The notes beneath the pieces were generated by a model. That model did no database searches, was not told the DNA's origin, and saw only the letters and a list, made by a program, of their open reading frames with translations. Positions 45,034 through 54,064 of a stretch of DNA of 64,000 nucleotides are shown here, piece by piece. Origin of the DNA: Streptomyces europaeiscabiei (GTDB taxonomy: Bacteria; Actinomycetota; Actinomycetes; Streptomycetales; Streptomycetaceae). The first letter of the stretch is position 1. The number at the start of each line of letters is the position of its first letter. The stretch lies in the NCBI RefSeq assembly GCF_036346855.1, contig NZ_CP107841.1:2608001-2672000 (forward strand), read 5' to 3'. A program made the translations under genes and the position numbers.

Positions 45034-45741
45034 ATGAGCTCCCTGGCTCCTCCGGAAGGAGCGAAGATCGAACCCCTCGGCGCGGTGCGCGAACGCGTTC
45101 TCGGCACCCTGCGGCAGGACATCATCGCGGGGCGCCTGCGTCCGGGCGATCGGCTGGTGGAACGTGAGCTGGCCGACCGCTTCGGGGTCTCACGGGTCCC
45201 GGTGCGTGAGGCGATCCGCGCGCTGGTCGCCGAGGGATTCGTCCACTTCGAGACCCCGCGCCGCACCGTCGTCCGCCGCCTCACCCCGGCGGACGTGGCG
45301 GAACTCTTCGAACTGCGCGAGGCTCTGGAGGTGTACGCCGCCGGGCTCGCCGCCTCCCGCGCCACCCGGGAGTCCCTCGCGGAGCTGTCGGCGCTGCTCG
45401 ACCGGGCGGCGGAGGCGACCCTCGCCGGGGACGCCGAAACGATCACCGACATCAACACCCGTTTCCACGACCGCGTCCTCGCCATGGCCGGCAACAGCCT
45501 GCTCATCTCGGTCATGGAGCCGGTCGACGGCCGCCTGCGCTGGCTGACCCGTCAGAACACCGAGTGGCCCCAACTGCTCACCGAACACCGCGAGTTGTAC
45601 GACGCCATCGCCTCGGGCGACCCCGACCGCGCCCGCGCCCACGCCCTCACCCACGTCCGGACCAACTACCGGTCGACGGTGCGGCACCTGTTCGGCGAGG
45701 AGGGCGGCATCGGCACGGACGGCACACCGCAGGCCCGGTGA
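45034..45741 (+). CDS. GntR family transcriptional regulator, FCD (FadR) subfamily
   Basis: A 235-aa regulator. The winged helix covers residues about 10-80 (RERVLGTLRQDIIAGRLRPGDRLVERELADRFGVSRVPVREAIR). The FCD ligand domain follows, with metal-site residues in TDINTRFHDRVLAMAGN and LLTEHRELYDAI. Divergent position and the palindrome between make it the likely repressor of the racemase-transporter operon, with an allantoin- or hydantoin-derived acid as the probable inducer. ATG 45034 lacks a strong Shine-Dalgarno site. Confidence 0.92.
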   Translation: MSSLAPPEGAKIEPLGAVRERVLGTLRQDIIAGRLRPGDRLVERELADRFGVSRVPVREAIRALVAEGFVHFETPRRTVVRRLTPADVAELFELREALEVYAAGLAASRATRESLAELSALLDRAAEATLAGDAETITDINTRFHDRVLAMAGNSLLISVMEPVDGRLRWLTRQNTEWPQLLTEHRELYDAIASGDPDRARAHALTHVRTNYRSTVRHLFGEEGGIGTDGTPQAR

Positions 45742-45843
45742 ACCGCGAGCCCCGGCACACCATGTGTGCCGGGGCGGGCCGGGGCACCCGTCGAACGCCG
45801 TCGGCCGGCTCCCCTCAGGACCGGTCCTCGCGTCCTCACGGCC

Positions 45844-46803
45844 TCAGCCCTTGGCGTACTTGTCCGTCGCCGCCACCAGCGCCGCCGCCATGTCAGGCGC
45901 GCCCGCGCTGTGTCCCACGTCGTCGATGACGATCAGCTCGCTGCCGGGCCAGGCGTGGTGGAGGCGCCAGACGATGCCGAGGAGATTGCCGGGGTCGAGG
46001 CTGCCCTGGACGAGGGTGCCCGGGATGCCCTTGAGCAGGTGCGCGTCACGCAGCACCACACCGTCGCCGCCCCCGTCGAGGAAGTGGCCGTTGCCCCAGT
46101 AGTGGGTGACGGTGCGGGCGAAGGCGTAGCGGAACACCGGGTCCTCGTAGCGCGGCACGGAGCGGGGCGGCAGCGCGGCGATGGCCGTCTCCCAGTCGGT
46201 CCAGGCCCGCGCAGCCCGCGCCCGCACCGCCTCGTCGGGCGACTCGAGCAGCCGGTTGTACGCGGCAGCCGGGTTCCCGTCCCGCTCGTCCTCGGGCAGC
46301 TCGGCCAGGAACCGTTCGAAGGCCTCCGGGAAGAACTGTCCGAGTCCCCGGGTCAGCAGGGCGACTTCGGCGTCCGACCCCGTGGCGACCCCTGTGAGGA
46401 CCATCTCGGTCACGGCCTGCGGATGCGTCTGCGCGTAGCGCAGGCCGAGCGCCGACCCCCACGACACACCCCACACCAGCCACCGCCCGATCCCGAGATG
46501 CCGTCGCAGCAGCTCCAGGTCGGCGATCAGATGATCCGTCGTGTTGACGCTCATGTCGGTCTCGTACGCGCTCGCGAGCGGCGTCGAACGCCCGCAGCCA
46601 CGCTGGTCGAGCAGCACGATCCGGTACGCCTCGGGGTCGAAGAGCCGCGGGAACCAGGCGTTGGCCCGGGACCCCGGCCCGCCGTGCAGCACGACCGCGG
46701 GCTTGCCCCGTGGATTGCCGTAGACCTCCCAGTACAAGCGGTTGCCGTCCCCGACGTCGAGCATGCCGTGGTCGTACGGTTCGATCTCCGGGTAGAGGGG
46801 CAT
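45844..46803 (-). CDS. pip: Proline iminopeptidase
   Basis: A 319-aa alpha/beta-hydrolase of family S33 that removes N-terminal proline from peptides. The oxyanion motif is VLHGGPGSRANAWFPRLFDP, followed by LDQRGCGRSTPLAS. The nucleophile elbow is VWGVSWGSALGLRYA (Ser in GVSWGS). Asp and His lie in LVQGSLDPGN and VIDDVGHSAG. Length is typical. No signal peptide, so cytoplasmic. It converges on the GntR gene with a 102-base gap and starts 94 bases before the end of the uracil-DNA glycosylase gene. Confidence 0.93.
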   Translation of the reverse strand: MPLYPEIEPYDHGMLDVGDGNRLYWEVYGNPRGKPAVVLHGGPGSRANAWFPRLFDPEAYRIVLLDQRGCGRSTPLASAYETDMSVNTTDHLIADLELLRRHLGIGRWLVWGVSWGSALGLRYAQTHPQAVTEMVLTGVATGSDAEVALLTRGLGQFFPEAFERFLAELPEDERDGNPAAAYNRLLESPDEAVRARAARAWTDWETAIAALPPRSVPRYEDPVFRYAFARTVTHYWGNGHFLDGGGDGVVLRDAHLLKGIPGTLVQGSLDPGNLLGIVWRLHHAWPGSELIVIDDVGHSAGAPDMAAALVAATDKYAKG

Positions 46804-46897
46804 TGCGCGACCCTAACCGGCGTACGACGGCGTCGGCAGCCGGTTTTCCGCCGGACCCGACACCCCGGACCGCCCCCGTGCACCCGGGCCGCCTCGA

Positions 46898-47668
46898 CTA
46901 CGAAGTGACGCTCAGCCCCGCGGACTTCGCCGCCGTACGCAGGACCTCGCACAGCATGGCGGGGGTCAGCCGGCCGGTGAAGGTGTTGCGCTGACTCACA
47001 TGGAAGCAGCCGAAGAGGTCGAGCCCGTCGAGCGGTACGTGGGTGCCGTGGCCGAAGACGGGTCGCGGCCGGGGCACGTCCCAGCCGGCCTCGGCGAGCG
47101 CGGGCAGCGCGGCCTGCCAGCCGAAGGCGCCGAGCACGACCACGGCCCGCAGTTTCGGCCGCAGCAGCTCCAACTCCCGGACCAGCCACGGCCGGCACGT
47201 GTTCCGTTCCTCGGGCGTCGGCTTGTTGGCGGGCGGCGCGCAGTGCACGGGTGAGGTGATCCGTACGCCGTACAGCTCCAGACCGTCGTCCACGCCCACC
47301 GCCGTGCCGCGCGAGGCCAGGCCCACGTCGTGCAGGGCCGCGTACAGCACGTCCCCCGAGCGGTCGCCGGTGAACATCCGCCCCGTCCGGTTCGCCCCGT
47401 GCGCGGCGGGCGCGAGCCCGACGATCAGCAGCGCGGCGTCGGGCGGCCCGAAGCCCGGCACCGGCCGCCCCCAGTACTCCTGGCCGGCGAACGCGGCCCG
47501 CTTCGTACGCGCCACCTCTTCCCGCCACTCGACCAGCCGGGGACAGGCCCGGCACCCGCTGATCCGCGCGTCGAGCTCGGCCAGCCCGGTGCCCCCACCG
47601 CCACCGCCGCCGCCTCCGCCTCCGCTGTCGCTGTGGCCGTACCTGTCACCACCGCTGCCGCCGCCCAT
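46898..47668 (-). CDS. Uracil-DNA glycosylase, family 5 (UdgB-like, Fe-S)
   Basis: A 256-aa glycosylase that removes uracil (and likely hypoxanthine) from DNA. The Fe-S ligand Cys are in GCRACPRL, in the [21 protein letters not shown] region, and the active-site motif is [16 protein letters not shown], where family 5 has Ala instead of the usual Asp. The final motif is [15 protein letters not shown]. The N terminus has 11 consecutive glycines encoded by GC-rich slippage-prone DNA. ATG 47668 is used. It may be longer than needed: an in-frame start after the Gly tract is not obvious. Confidence 0.9.
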   Translation of the reverse strand: MGGGSGGDRYGHSDSGGGGGGGGGGGTGLAELDARISGCRACPRLVEWREEVARTKRAAFAGQEYWGRPVPGFGPPDAALLIVGLAPAAHGANRTGRMFTGDRSGDVLYAALHDVGLASRGTAVGVDDGLELYGVRITSPVHCAPPANKPTPEERNTCRPWLVRELELLRPKLRAVVVLGAFGWQAALPALAEAGWDVPRPRPVFGHGTHVPLDGLDLFGCFHVSQRNTFTGRLTPAMLCEVLRTAAKSAGLSVTS

Positions 47669-47732
47669 GTCTCCACGGTACGTCCGGTGATCGCCTCCCC
47701 CGCGCGGCCGGCCGGGAAGCTAAGGTCGAGGT

Positions 47733-48245
47733 ATGGCTTCTGAAGGTACGCAGGAGCGGACGAGCGGTCCGGACACCACCGACCGGGGTACCGACGGGTC
47801 GGCGGCGTCCGCAGCCGCGGACGCCGCCCGCCCGGCGAGCGGCGAGAGTGTGCGCGTCGACAGCTGGATCTGGTCCGTCCGCCTGGTCAAGACCCGCTCG
47901 ATGGGCGCCACCGCCTGCCGGGGCGGCCACGTCCGCGTCAACGGTGAACGCGTCAAGCCCGCCCACGCGCTGCGCGTCGGCGACGAGGTGCGGCTGCGCC
48001 AGGCCGGGGGCCACGAGCGGATCGTCGTCGTCAGGCGTCTGATCCGCAAGCGGGTCGGCGCGCCCGTCGCCGCCGAGTGCTATGTCGACAACTCCCCGCC
48101 GCCCCCGCCCCGTGAGGCCATCGCCCCCGCAGGCATCCGCGACCGAGGCACCGGCCGCCCCACCAAACGCGACCGCCGCGACCTGGAACGCCTCCAGGGC
48201 CTGGCCGAGGCCGCCAACGCCGAGCGCCACCGCCGCCCCACCTAG
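47733..48245 (+). CDS. S4-domain RNA-binding protein (Hsp15/RqcP-like)
   Basis: A 170-aa protein. An N-terminal 35-residue Thr/Ser/Ala-rich segment precedes an S4 RNA-binding domain: VDSWIWSVRLVKTRSMGATACRGGHVRVNGERVKPAHALRVGDEV. A basic tail (GRPTKRDRRDLERLQGLAE) follows, typical of heat-shock protein 15-type factors that bind stalled 50S subunits carrying peptidyl-tRNA. ATG 47733. It is divergent from the uracil-DNA glycosylase and ends 76 bases before a long hairpin. Confidence 0.9.
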   Translation: MASEGTQERTSGPDTTDRGTDGSAASAAADAARPASGESVRVDSWIWSVRLVKTRSMGATACRGGHVRVNGERVKPAHALRVGDEVRLRQAGGHERIVVVRRLIRKRVGAPVAAECYVDNSPPPPPREAIAPAGIRDRGTGRPTKRDRRDLERLQGLAEAANAERHRRPT

Positions 48246-48320
48246 GCAGCCGCGGGCACCCCGCTAACGCCGGTGAGCACGGTGAACACACCCCACACCG
48301 GCGCCGCACCCTGCCATGGA

Positions 48321-48368
48321 TATCGCCGAGGGGCTTCCCGGAGGTCACCGGAAAGCTCCTCGGCGATA
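48321..48368. terminator. Bidirectional terminator hairpin
   Basis: TATCGCCGAGG (48321-48331) pairs perfectly with CCTCGGCGATA (48358-48368); the inner bases pair further (GCTTCC with GGAAAGC). It lies between the convergent S4 and DoxX genes. Confidence 0.72.
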
Positions 48369-48395
48369 CCCGCCGCGCGGGCGGGGCCGCAACGG

Positions 48396-48836
48396 TCACG
48401 CCGCTCGTCGCGCCCATCGCACCCACTGCGTCGGGCCTGCCACGTCCCGGCGTCGCACCCAGGCGATCAGGGCGAGCGGAACGATCAGGATGAGCGGTGT
48501 CGCCGCGTACTCCCCGTCGAAGGCGGTGATCTGCGTGATGAACGCCCCCACCATCAGCGCGCTCAGCGACACCGCCGCGACCGAGGCCAGTGCGGGAATC
48601 AACAGCCCTATGGCACCCGCCAGTTCGAGCGCGCCGATGGTGTACATCCCCGCGCCGCCCCAGCCGAGCGTGTCGAAGGACTCGACGGCCGACGGGTGCG
48701 CGATCAGCTTGGGCAGTGCGCTCGCGAACGCGTAGAACAGCGCGAGCGCGATCTGCAGCGCACGCAGCGAGATCCGTGCGCCCTTGCTGCGTGCGGTGCC
48801 TGTCGTGCCGGCGGCGGAAGCGGTGGTCTCGGGCAT
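48396..48836 (-). CDS. DoxX family membrane protein
   Basis: A 146-aa protein with four membrane helices. The conserved DoxX features are seen in LQIALALFYAFASALPKLIAH, GAGMYTIGALELAGAIGLLIP and the later ALMVGAFITQITAF. In mycobacteria DoxX forms a membrane oxidoreductase with superoxide dismutase and a sulphurtransferase; here no partner is nearby. ATG 48836 with GGAGATC upstream. Confidence 0.87.
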   Translation of the reverse strand: MPETTASAAGTTGTARSKGARISLRALQIALALFYAFASALPKLIAHPSAVESFDTLGWGGAGMYTIGALELAGAIGLLIPALASVAAVSLSALMVGAFITQITAFDGEYAATPLILIVPLALIAWVRRRDVAGPTQWVRWARRAA

Positions 48837-48956
48837 GGGATCTCCTGTGTGAAGCGGTTCCGTATCGCTGTCACAGAGGTAGACCGGGTCCCTCCCCCGA
48901 ACTCATCGCTGCCCGCCGGGATTTCGGGCCGAGATCACTCCCCCTCCCCTCCCCCC

Positions 48957-49658
48957 TCATCCGGCGGGCACCGTCGGCACCACCTTCACCCACACCCGGT
49001 CCTCCGTCAGATATCGCTCGACCTCGAGCCCCGCCTCCCCCAACGCCTCCTCGAACTGTTCCTTGGTCAACGGTCGTGCCCGGAACGTCTGGGTCCACTC
49101 GCCGTCCGGGAAGACGTACTCCACGAACACCGAGTCGACCCCGTCCCCGACCGGTTCGGCCGAGGCTATGCGGACGGTGAAGCCTCGGGGGTCGACCCGC
49201 TCCCGGGGAACGTTCGTGTGGTAGTCCTCCCCCTCGCGCTGGATCAGTACGAAGCCGTCGTCCGCGACATGCCGCAGACAGGTCGCGAGCATCCCGCGCC
49301 GCACCTCGGGGTCCCCGGTGTGGACAAGGAACGACGCGAGCAGCACCACGTCGAACTTCTCACCCAGGTCGAGACTTTCGATCGGACCGCATATCGTGCG
49401 GGCCCCGCGCACCCGCTCCAGCATCTCCGCCGACTCGTCGACAGCCGTGACGGTGAACCCCCGCTCGATCAGGGGGTGGGTCATACGGCCCACGCCGCTG
49501 CCCAGTTCGAGAATGCGCGCGCCCGCGGGCGCGACGCCGGCGATGACCTCCGGCTCGTCGCCCACCGGCAGCCGCGTGTACAACTCGACCGCGCAGCCGT
49601 CCGGGGTGATCGCGCCGGGTCCGGTCCCCTCGTATCCCTCACGCATCTGAATGCTCAT
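48957..49658 (-). CDS. Class I SAM-dependent methyltransferase
   Basis: A 233-aa methyltransferase. Motif I is ARILELGSGVGRMTHPLIE, the acidic loop is VTAVDESAEMLER, and FDVVLLASFLVHTGDPE with LRHVADDGFVLIQREGE complete the core. The C-terminal half has beta-strands (EPVGDGVDSVFVEYVFPDGEWTQTF) typical of small-molecule methyltransferases. ATG 49658 is chosen; ATG 49646 (MREGYEG) is also possible. The upstream frame (24 residues) is Pro/Arg-rich and unlikely. Confidence 0.87.
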   Translation of the reverse strand: MSIQMREGYEGTGPGAITPDGCAVELYTRLPVGDEPEVIAGVAPAGARILELGSGVGRMTHPLIERGFTVTAVDESAEMLERVRGARTICGPIESLDLGEKFDVVLLASFLVHTGDPEVRRGMLATCLRHVADDGFVLIQREGEDYHTNVPRERVDPRGFTVRIASAEPVGDGVDSVFVEYVFPDGEWTQTFRARPLTKEQFEEALGEAGLEVERYLTEDRVWVKVVPTVPAG

Positions 49659-49754
49659 ATCCGTCCAACGGCCGGGCGGACACGGGCCGTTCCTGTCACA
49701 CCGCACCCGATGGGGTGAACATGGGTGCACTGCGTCGATCGTGCCGATCGCGCC

Positions 49755-50747
49755 TCACCAGGCGAACCAGCCGTGCCCGCTGTACCAGTGCCCGCCCGCC
49801 CGCAGATGATCGGCCACGGCCCGTTCGAGACCCGTCCGGCGCGGCAGGGTCTCCACCGGCAGGTCCGGGTCCCCGAAGACGAAGCGGATCGGTAGGTCGT
49901 CCTCGGGTTCGCTGTTGCCGCAGGCGATCCGGAACCGCTCCTGGAACCGGACGATGTTGGCGTCCGTCGGCAGATACCGCTTCAGCTGCGGGTCGAGGAG
50001 CCAGGAATGGCAGCAGCCCGCCGTGTAGCGCTCCTGAGGGAAGTGCCGCGCGAAGAAGTCGTGGGCGGATGCCAGCGACCGGTCGCACGCTTCCGGCGTC
50101 AGGGGTCCCGCGTAGTCGGGTATGTGCAGGTCGAGGCAGGGTTCTCCGGGCCGCAGCCCCAGGCCCGCCGCCGCCAGCGCGACGCCTTCCCGTCCGCTCA
50201 CCCGTGACCGCTGGTACTGCAGCCGGCCGAGCTGGAACAGCTCCCCGTGGAAGTGCAGCGAGAACCAGCCCGGCGCGACGAGCCCGCCCACGCCGTACCG
50301 TCTGCGGTGCAGCACCAGGCCCCGGCCGAGGTCCGCGAGGGTGCGCCGGGAGATGTCGTCGGGGATGCCACGCTCGCGGTGGTAGGCGCGCACGTACGGC
50401 AGGGCCGCGAGGAAGACGTACACATGGAAGTAGCGGCCGAGCGGGCCCGACTCCAGGGGGAACGGCAGGAGTCCCGGCCCCTTGCCGATCTTCCCCATGT
50501 CCCGCGCGAGACCGGCGACGCACCGCCCGAGCAGCCAGGTCGCGCTCTCGTCGGCCGCCAGTGTGCGGCGCAGCGCGACCAGGTCGTTGATGTCCTCGTA
50601 CGGCACGGCGAGGTCCACCAGCACGTCCGGCAGCTCGTCGGCGTCCGGCAGCCGCGCCTGCGCTTCCGGGGCGTTCTCGCTCTCCTGAAGGCCCTTCAGC
50701 CAGTCGGCGAGCCTCTCGTCCGCCCGCACCGCGTCCAGCAACACCAT
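49755..50747 (-). CDS. Acyltransferase domain protein (NAT_N / GNAT-like C-terminal)
   Basis: A 330-aa protein of an actinobacterial family described as an acyltransferase with an N-terminal NAT_N and a GNAT-like C-terminal domain. The C-terminal signature GCCHSWLLDPQLKRYLPTDANIVRFQERF is well preserved; PDYAGPLTPEACDRSLA links the two halves. The exact substrate is unknown. ATG 50747 has GGGGAGG six bases upstream; the upstream frame covers the divergent small membrane gene and is not coding. Confidence 0.78.
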   Translation of the reverse strand: MVLLDAVRADERLADWLKGLQESENAPEAQARLPDADELPDVLVDLAVPYEDINDLVALRRTLAADESATWLLGRCVAGLARDMGKIGKGPGLLPFPLESGPLGRYFHVYVFLAALPYVRAYHRERGIPDDISRRTLADLGRGLVLHRRRYGVGGLVAPGWFSLHFHGELFQLGRLQYQRSRVSGREGVALAAAGLGLRPGEPCLDLHIPDYAGPLTPEACDRSLASAHDFFARHFPQERYTAGCCHSWLLDPQLKRYLPTDANIVRFQERFRIACGNSEPEDDLPIRFVFGDPDLPVETLPRRTGLERAVADHLRAGGHWYSGHGWFAW

Positions 50748-50835
50748 GGCCTCCCCGTCACCGCATCGGTCTCCTGGAGAACGTGCGAGGCGAGGAGTAC
50801 GTTTCCCAGTAGGACGAGGAGGAGCGGTCGATCCG

Positions 50836-51102
50836 ATGCGTACCGGCAGTGAACCGACGACAGCGCGCAGTCCCCTGCGGATGCGGCTCTGGCTGAGCGT
50901 GTGGGGTCTGATCTGGGCGATCGCCGGAACGGCGGCGTTCGCCCTGGTCGGCCGCCCCGGCTGGGCGATCGCCTGCGGGGTGCTGTGGCTGATCGTCACC
51001 GTCGACCTGGTCGTGATCCTGCGCCACATCCGTCAGGGCCCGCACTACCAGCCGGGCCGGGACATCCCGCCGTACCAACCACCGAGTCCGCCCCGTCCGT
51101 AG
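50836..51102 (+). CDS. Small two-helix membrane protein
   Basis: An 88-aa protein with two membrane helices (LWLSVWGLIWAIAGTAAFAL and WAIACGVLWLIVTVDLVVIL) and a Pro/Arg-rich C-terminal tail (GRDIPPYQPPSPPRP). The family is unnamed but the pattern is common in Streptomyces. ATG 50836; GGAG lies nine to twelve bases upstream. It is divergent from the acyltransferase gene and converges on the TPR gene with 21 bases between. Confidence 0.75.
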   Translation: MRTGSEPTTARSPLRMRLWLSVWGLIWAIAGTAAFALVGRPGWAIACGVLWLIVTVDLVVILRHIRQGPHYQPGRDIPPYQPPSPPRP

Positions 51103-51123
51103 GTGTGAGGGCAGGCGCGGCCG

Positions 51124-51504
51124 TCAGGAGTCGAACCGTGCCGCTTCCAGGTACTGCGGGTTCGGGTCGAGGGCCGCGGCGAGCCGGAAGTGACGCTTGG
51201 CCTGGTCGTCGCGGGCCTGGCGCTGATAGGTGCGGGCGAGGGCGAAGTGCGCGAACGCGTTGTCCGGCTCACGCTCCAGGACGATGGTGAACTCCAGCTC
51301 GGCGGGCCGCAGTTGGGCCGCCGCGAAGAAGGCGCGGGCGCGCAGCAGCCGGGCCGCCGTGTTCTCGGGGTGCTCGGCTATGACCCGGTCGAGCAGCTTG
51401 ACCGCGCCCCGCGGATCGCGCGCGGCGAGCAACTGCTCGGCAGCACGGAAGTCGATGACGTGCGTCTCCGGGGTACGTCCGGTGGAACCGCTGGTCTCGG
51501 GCAC
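51124..51504 (-). CDS. Tetratricopeptide-repeat protein
   Basis: A 126-aa protein with three TPR-like helical pairs: FRAAEQLLAARDPRGAVKLLDRVIAEHPEN, TAARLLRARAFFAAAQLRPAELEFTIVLEREPDN, AFAHFALARTYQRQARDDQAKRHFRLAAALDPN. It is a scaffold without catalytic residues. It is on the same strand as coaE, 55 bases downstream of it, so it may be co-transcribed. Confidence 0.88.
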   Translation of the reverse strand: MPETSGSTGRTPETHVIDFRAAEQLLAARDPRGAVKLLDRVIAEHPENTAARLLRARAFFAAAQLRPAELEFTIVLEREPDNAFAHFALARTYQRQARDDQAKRHFRLAAALDPNPQYLEAARFDS

Positions 51505-51559
51505 GGCTGAGTCCTTCCCTTGCTGGGACGGTTCAACGCCCCCTGCTCCCCCGCTATTC

Positions 51560-52183
51560 CTATGTGTGTTCGGATCGTTCCCGGGCCGCGTGTGCCCGAT
51601 GCGTGAGATCCGCCCATACGTCCCGCACCCGGCGCCGCAGGTCTTCCAGGGGTACGTCGTTGTCGATGACGATGTCCGCGATCTCCAGACGCTTGTCGCG
51701 GGTCGCCTGGGCGGCCATGCGCGCGCGGGCGTCCTCCTCCGTCATGCCACGCAGGTGTACGAGACGGTCGAGCTGTGTCTCGGGGGCCACGTCCACGACG
51801 ACCACCAGGTCGTACAGCGGGGCGAGGCCGTTCTCGGTGAGCAGGGGGACGTCGTGGATGACGACGGAGTCCTCGGCGGCGGCGTTCTCCAGCTCTCTGG
51901 AGCGGGCGCCCACCAAGGGGTGCACGATCGCGTTCAGCGCGGCGAGCTTCTCCGGGTCCGCGAACACGAGGGAGCCCAGCCTGGGCCGGTCCAGGCTGCC
52001 GTCCGGCGCGAGCACGGCCCCGCCGAAGGTCTCGACGACCGCTGCGAGCCCCGGAGTACCCGGTGCGACGACCTCGCGCGCGATGCGGTCCGCGTCGATC
52101 AGCACGGCGCCGCACTCCACGAGCAGCCGTGACACCTCGCTCTTGCCGGCGCCGATACCGCCGGTCAGGCCCACCTTCAGCAT
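51560..52183 (-). CDS. coaE: Dephospho-CoA kinase
   Basis: A 207-aa kinase for the last step of coenzyme A synthesis (dephospho-CoA plus ATP). The P-loop is [15 protein letters not shown], followed by [11 protein letters not shown] (catalytic Asp) and the CoA-binding [13 protein letters not shown]. The LID region includes [18 protein letters not shown] 52183 (MLKVGLTGG) gives the standard length; upstream in-frame codons are not coding. A long hairpin separates it from the PAC2 gene. Confidence 0.96.
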   Translation of the reverse strand: MLKVGLTGGIGAGKSEVSRLLVECGAVLIDADRIAREVVAPGTPGLAAVVETFGGAVLAPDGSLDRPRLGSLVFADPEKLAALNAIVHPLVGARSRELENAAAEDSVVIHDVPLLTENGLAPLYDLVVVVDVAPETQLDRLVHLRGMTEEDARARMAAQATRDKRLEIADIVIDNDVPLEDLRRRVRDVWADLTHRAHAARERSEHT

Positions 52184-52219
52184 GCCCGGCAGCTTAGGCC
52201 CTGCCACTGACACAGCTGT

Positions 52220-52272
52220 GGGAGACCCTGATGTCCGCCGGGCCCTGCACCGCTCGGACATCAGGGTCTCCC
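52220..52272 (-). terminator. 18-bp perfect hairpin between the PAC2 gene and coaE
   Basis: GGGAGACCCTGATGTCCG (52220-52237) pairs perfectly with its reverse complement at 52255-52272 around a 17-base loop. It lies 38 bases after the PAC2 stop. No T-tract follows, as is common for Streptomyces terminators. Confidence 0.78.
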
Positions 52273-52310
52273 CAGCCCCGGAAGCATGCTCCGCAGGCGG
52301 CCGGGAGGGC

Positions 52311-53249
52311 TCAGCCCTCGCCCTCCCGCTCCGCCAGGAACTTCTCGAACTCGAGCCCGATCTCGTCCGCGGAGGGGATCTCGACGGGCTCGGCGAGCAT
52401 GTTGCCCCGCGTCTCGGCGCCCGCGGCCGCGTCGTACTGGTGCTCCAGGCCCTGCACGAGGGCGACCAGTTCCTCGTCGCCCTCCCGGATCTGCCGGTCG
52501 ATCTCCGTCTGCGTACGGTGGGCCTCCGTGCGCAGGGCGTGCGCGACGGAGGGCAGCACCAGGCCGGTGGCCGCCGTGACGGCCTCCAGGACGGTCAGGG
52601 CCGCGTCCGGGTACGGGGAGCGGGCGATGTAGTGCGGTACGTGCGCGGCGACGCCCAGCACGTCGTGCCCGGCCTCCATGAGGCGGTACTCCACGAGGGA
52701 CTCGGCGCTGCCGGGCACCTGGGCCTCCTCGAAGGGGCTGCGGTGGCCGGGGACCAGCTCGGCCCGGTTGCCGTGCGGGGTGAGGCCGACGGGGCGGGTG
52801 TGCGGCACGCCCATGGGGATGCCGTGGAAGTTCACCGAGAGGCGCACGCCGAGCCGCTCCACGATCTGCTGGACGGCGGCCGCGAAGCGCTCCCACTCCA
52901 CGTCCGGCTCGGGGCCCGACAGCAGCAGGAAGGGCGCTCCGGTGGCGTCCTGGACGAGCCGTACGTCGAGCGTCGGCTCCTCGTAGTCGGTCCAGCGGTC
53001 GCGCTTGAACGTCAGCAGCGGGCGGCGTGCCCGGTAGTCCACGAGCCGGTCGTGGTCGAAGCGGGCCACGACCTGGTGGGGCAGTGAACCGAGGAGTCGT
53101 TCGACGATCTGGTCGCCCGCCTCACCCGCGTCGATGTATCCGTCGAAGTGGTAGAGCATGACAAGTCCCGCCGATTCCTGGGCGAGCGCCATGTCGACGA
53201 CGGCCAGGCCCTTCGGCTCCCATGCGTACAAGCCCTGCGGATCAAGCAC
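52311..53249 (-). CDS. PAC2 family protein
   Basis: A 312-aa protein of the PAC2 family (related to proteasome assembly chaperone 2), of unknown function but conserved in actinobacteria that have proteasomes. The core strands are [22 protein letters not shown] and the central [22 protein letters not shown]. The C-terminal third is helical ([26 protein letters not shown]). GTG 53249 (LDPQGLYAW follows) has GAGGAG-type RBS upstream. It overlaps the end of a small upstream open frame. Confidence 0.85.
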   Translation of the reverse strand: MLDPQGLYAWEPKGLAVVDMALAQESAGLVMLYHFDGYIDAGEAGDQIVERLLGSLPHQVVARFDHDRLVDYRARRPLLTFKRDRWTDYEEPTLDVRLVQDATGAPFLLLSGPEPDVEWERFAAAVQQIVERLGVRLSVNFHGIPMGVPHTRPVGLTPHGNRAELVPGHRSPFEEAQVPGSAESLVEYRLMEAGHDVLGVAAHVPHYIARSPYPDAALTVLEAVTAATGLVLPSVAHALRTEAHRTQTEIDRQIREGDEELVALVQGLEHQYDAAAGAETRGNMLAEPVEIPSADEIGLEFEKFLAEREGEG

Positions 53250-53466
53250 TGTGACCGCTCCTCCTCGTGTTCCTACTCCACAACACGGGACGGGGGCCGG
53301 GCATTCCCGGTGGACGCTCCACGGATGCGGTGCGCGCCGCCACGACCGCGGCACGCGCGTGGAGCACTGTCACGGCCTTCGGCGCGGACTCGAACACCCC
53401 CTGCACGGACGGCGTCGGCTCGGGGCGGCACGACTCCTCGCCGTGGATCCGCATGCCCACGGCCAC
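53242..53466 (-). CDS. Possible small protein upstream of the PAC2 gene
   Basis: A 74-aa open frame: [20 protein letters not shown] then [19 protein letters not shown] and [12 protein letters not shown]. Third positions are G/C-rich over most of it, GGAGGG lies just upstream of GTG 53466, and its TGA overlaps the PAC2 start region, which would allow coupling. The last 20 residues have worse codon use. No family is recognised. Confidence 0.3.
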   Translation of the reverse strand: MAVGMRIHGEESCRPEPTPSVQGVFESAPKAVTVLHARAAVVAARTASVERPPGMPGPRPVLWSRNTRRSGHSA

Positions 53467-54064
53467 TGCCCTCCGTTCACGCCCGTCGGGGGTGAGCCGC
53501 GTGACGAGTGACCGCGGCGCCGGTCCTCGGCCGTCAACTCCCCGCCCAGGGTTTCCTTGTCGGTGGCGTTGGCGCGCAACTCCGAGACGGGGCCGTGGAC
53601 ATCGGCCTTCACGGTCCGGTACCGGACCGGGTTCTGCCCGGCCGGGCTAAGCGTCGCGGATGTACGCGCCGGCACCGACGTCGGCGCACAACTCCTTGGG
53701 GACGCACGGTTCGCGGCACCGGTCGGGAATGACCGTGCACCGCGCAAGACAGGCCGTCCGTGTGGTGAGCCTGGGTGGTGAGTCCGGGTGGTGACGCACT
53801 GTCCGCCCGGCGCATCCCGTCCCTGCGCCGCACGGTGCGCTTGCGTCGTCCGTGCCTCTCCCCGCTCCCGGCCTCCAGGACCGTGCGGTCCCAACCCGCC
53901 CTGCCCACCCCGCGCCCACCCTGGTGTCCCTGCCGTGCGCACGGCGCCCCTCCTCCGACCACGGACGACCCCAGAAGCCTGTCAACGGCCGTCGTCCCCG
54001 CAGACACCCCCGCCCGCTACCGTGCCCCGCTGCGTTTCCCGCCGGGTCCGGCGGCATCGGGACG
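53467..54064. other. Long intergenic region, no gene assigned
   Basis: About 600 bases between the PAC2 neighbourhood and rpsA. Minus-strand pieces such as RTVKADVHGPVSELRANATD and CVPKELCADVGAGAYIRDA (ending at a TAG, 53647) have coding-like composition, but they sit in different frames and no complete gene can be built. It may contain decayed genes. Confidence 0.45.

Noticed and set aside
42633..45515. Single 960-aa minus-strand frame joining the racemase region with upstream frames
   Set aside because: Only the part up to GTG 43358 is the racemase; the rest is an out-of-frame shadow of the NCS1 and GntR genes, which have clear family motifs in other frames.
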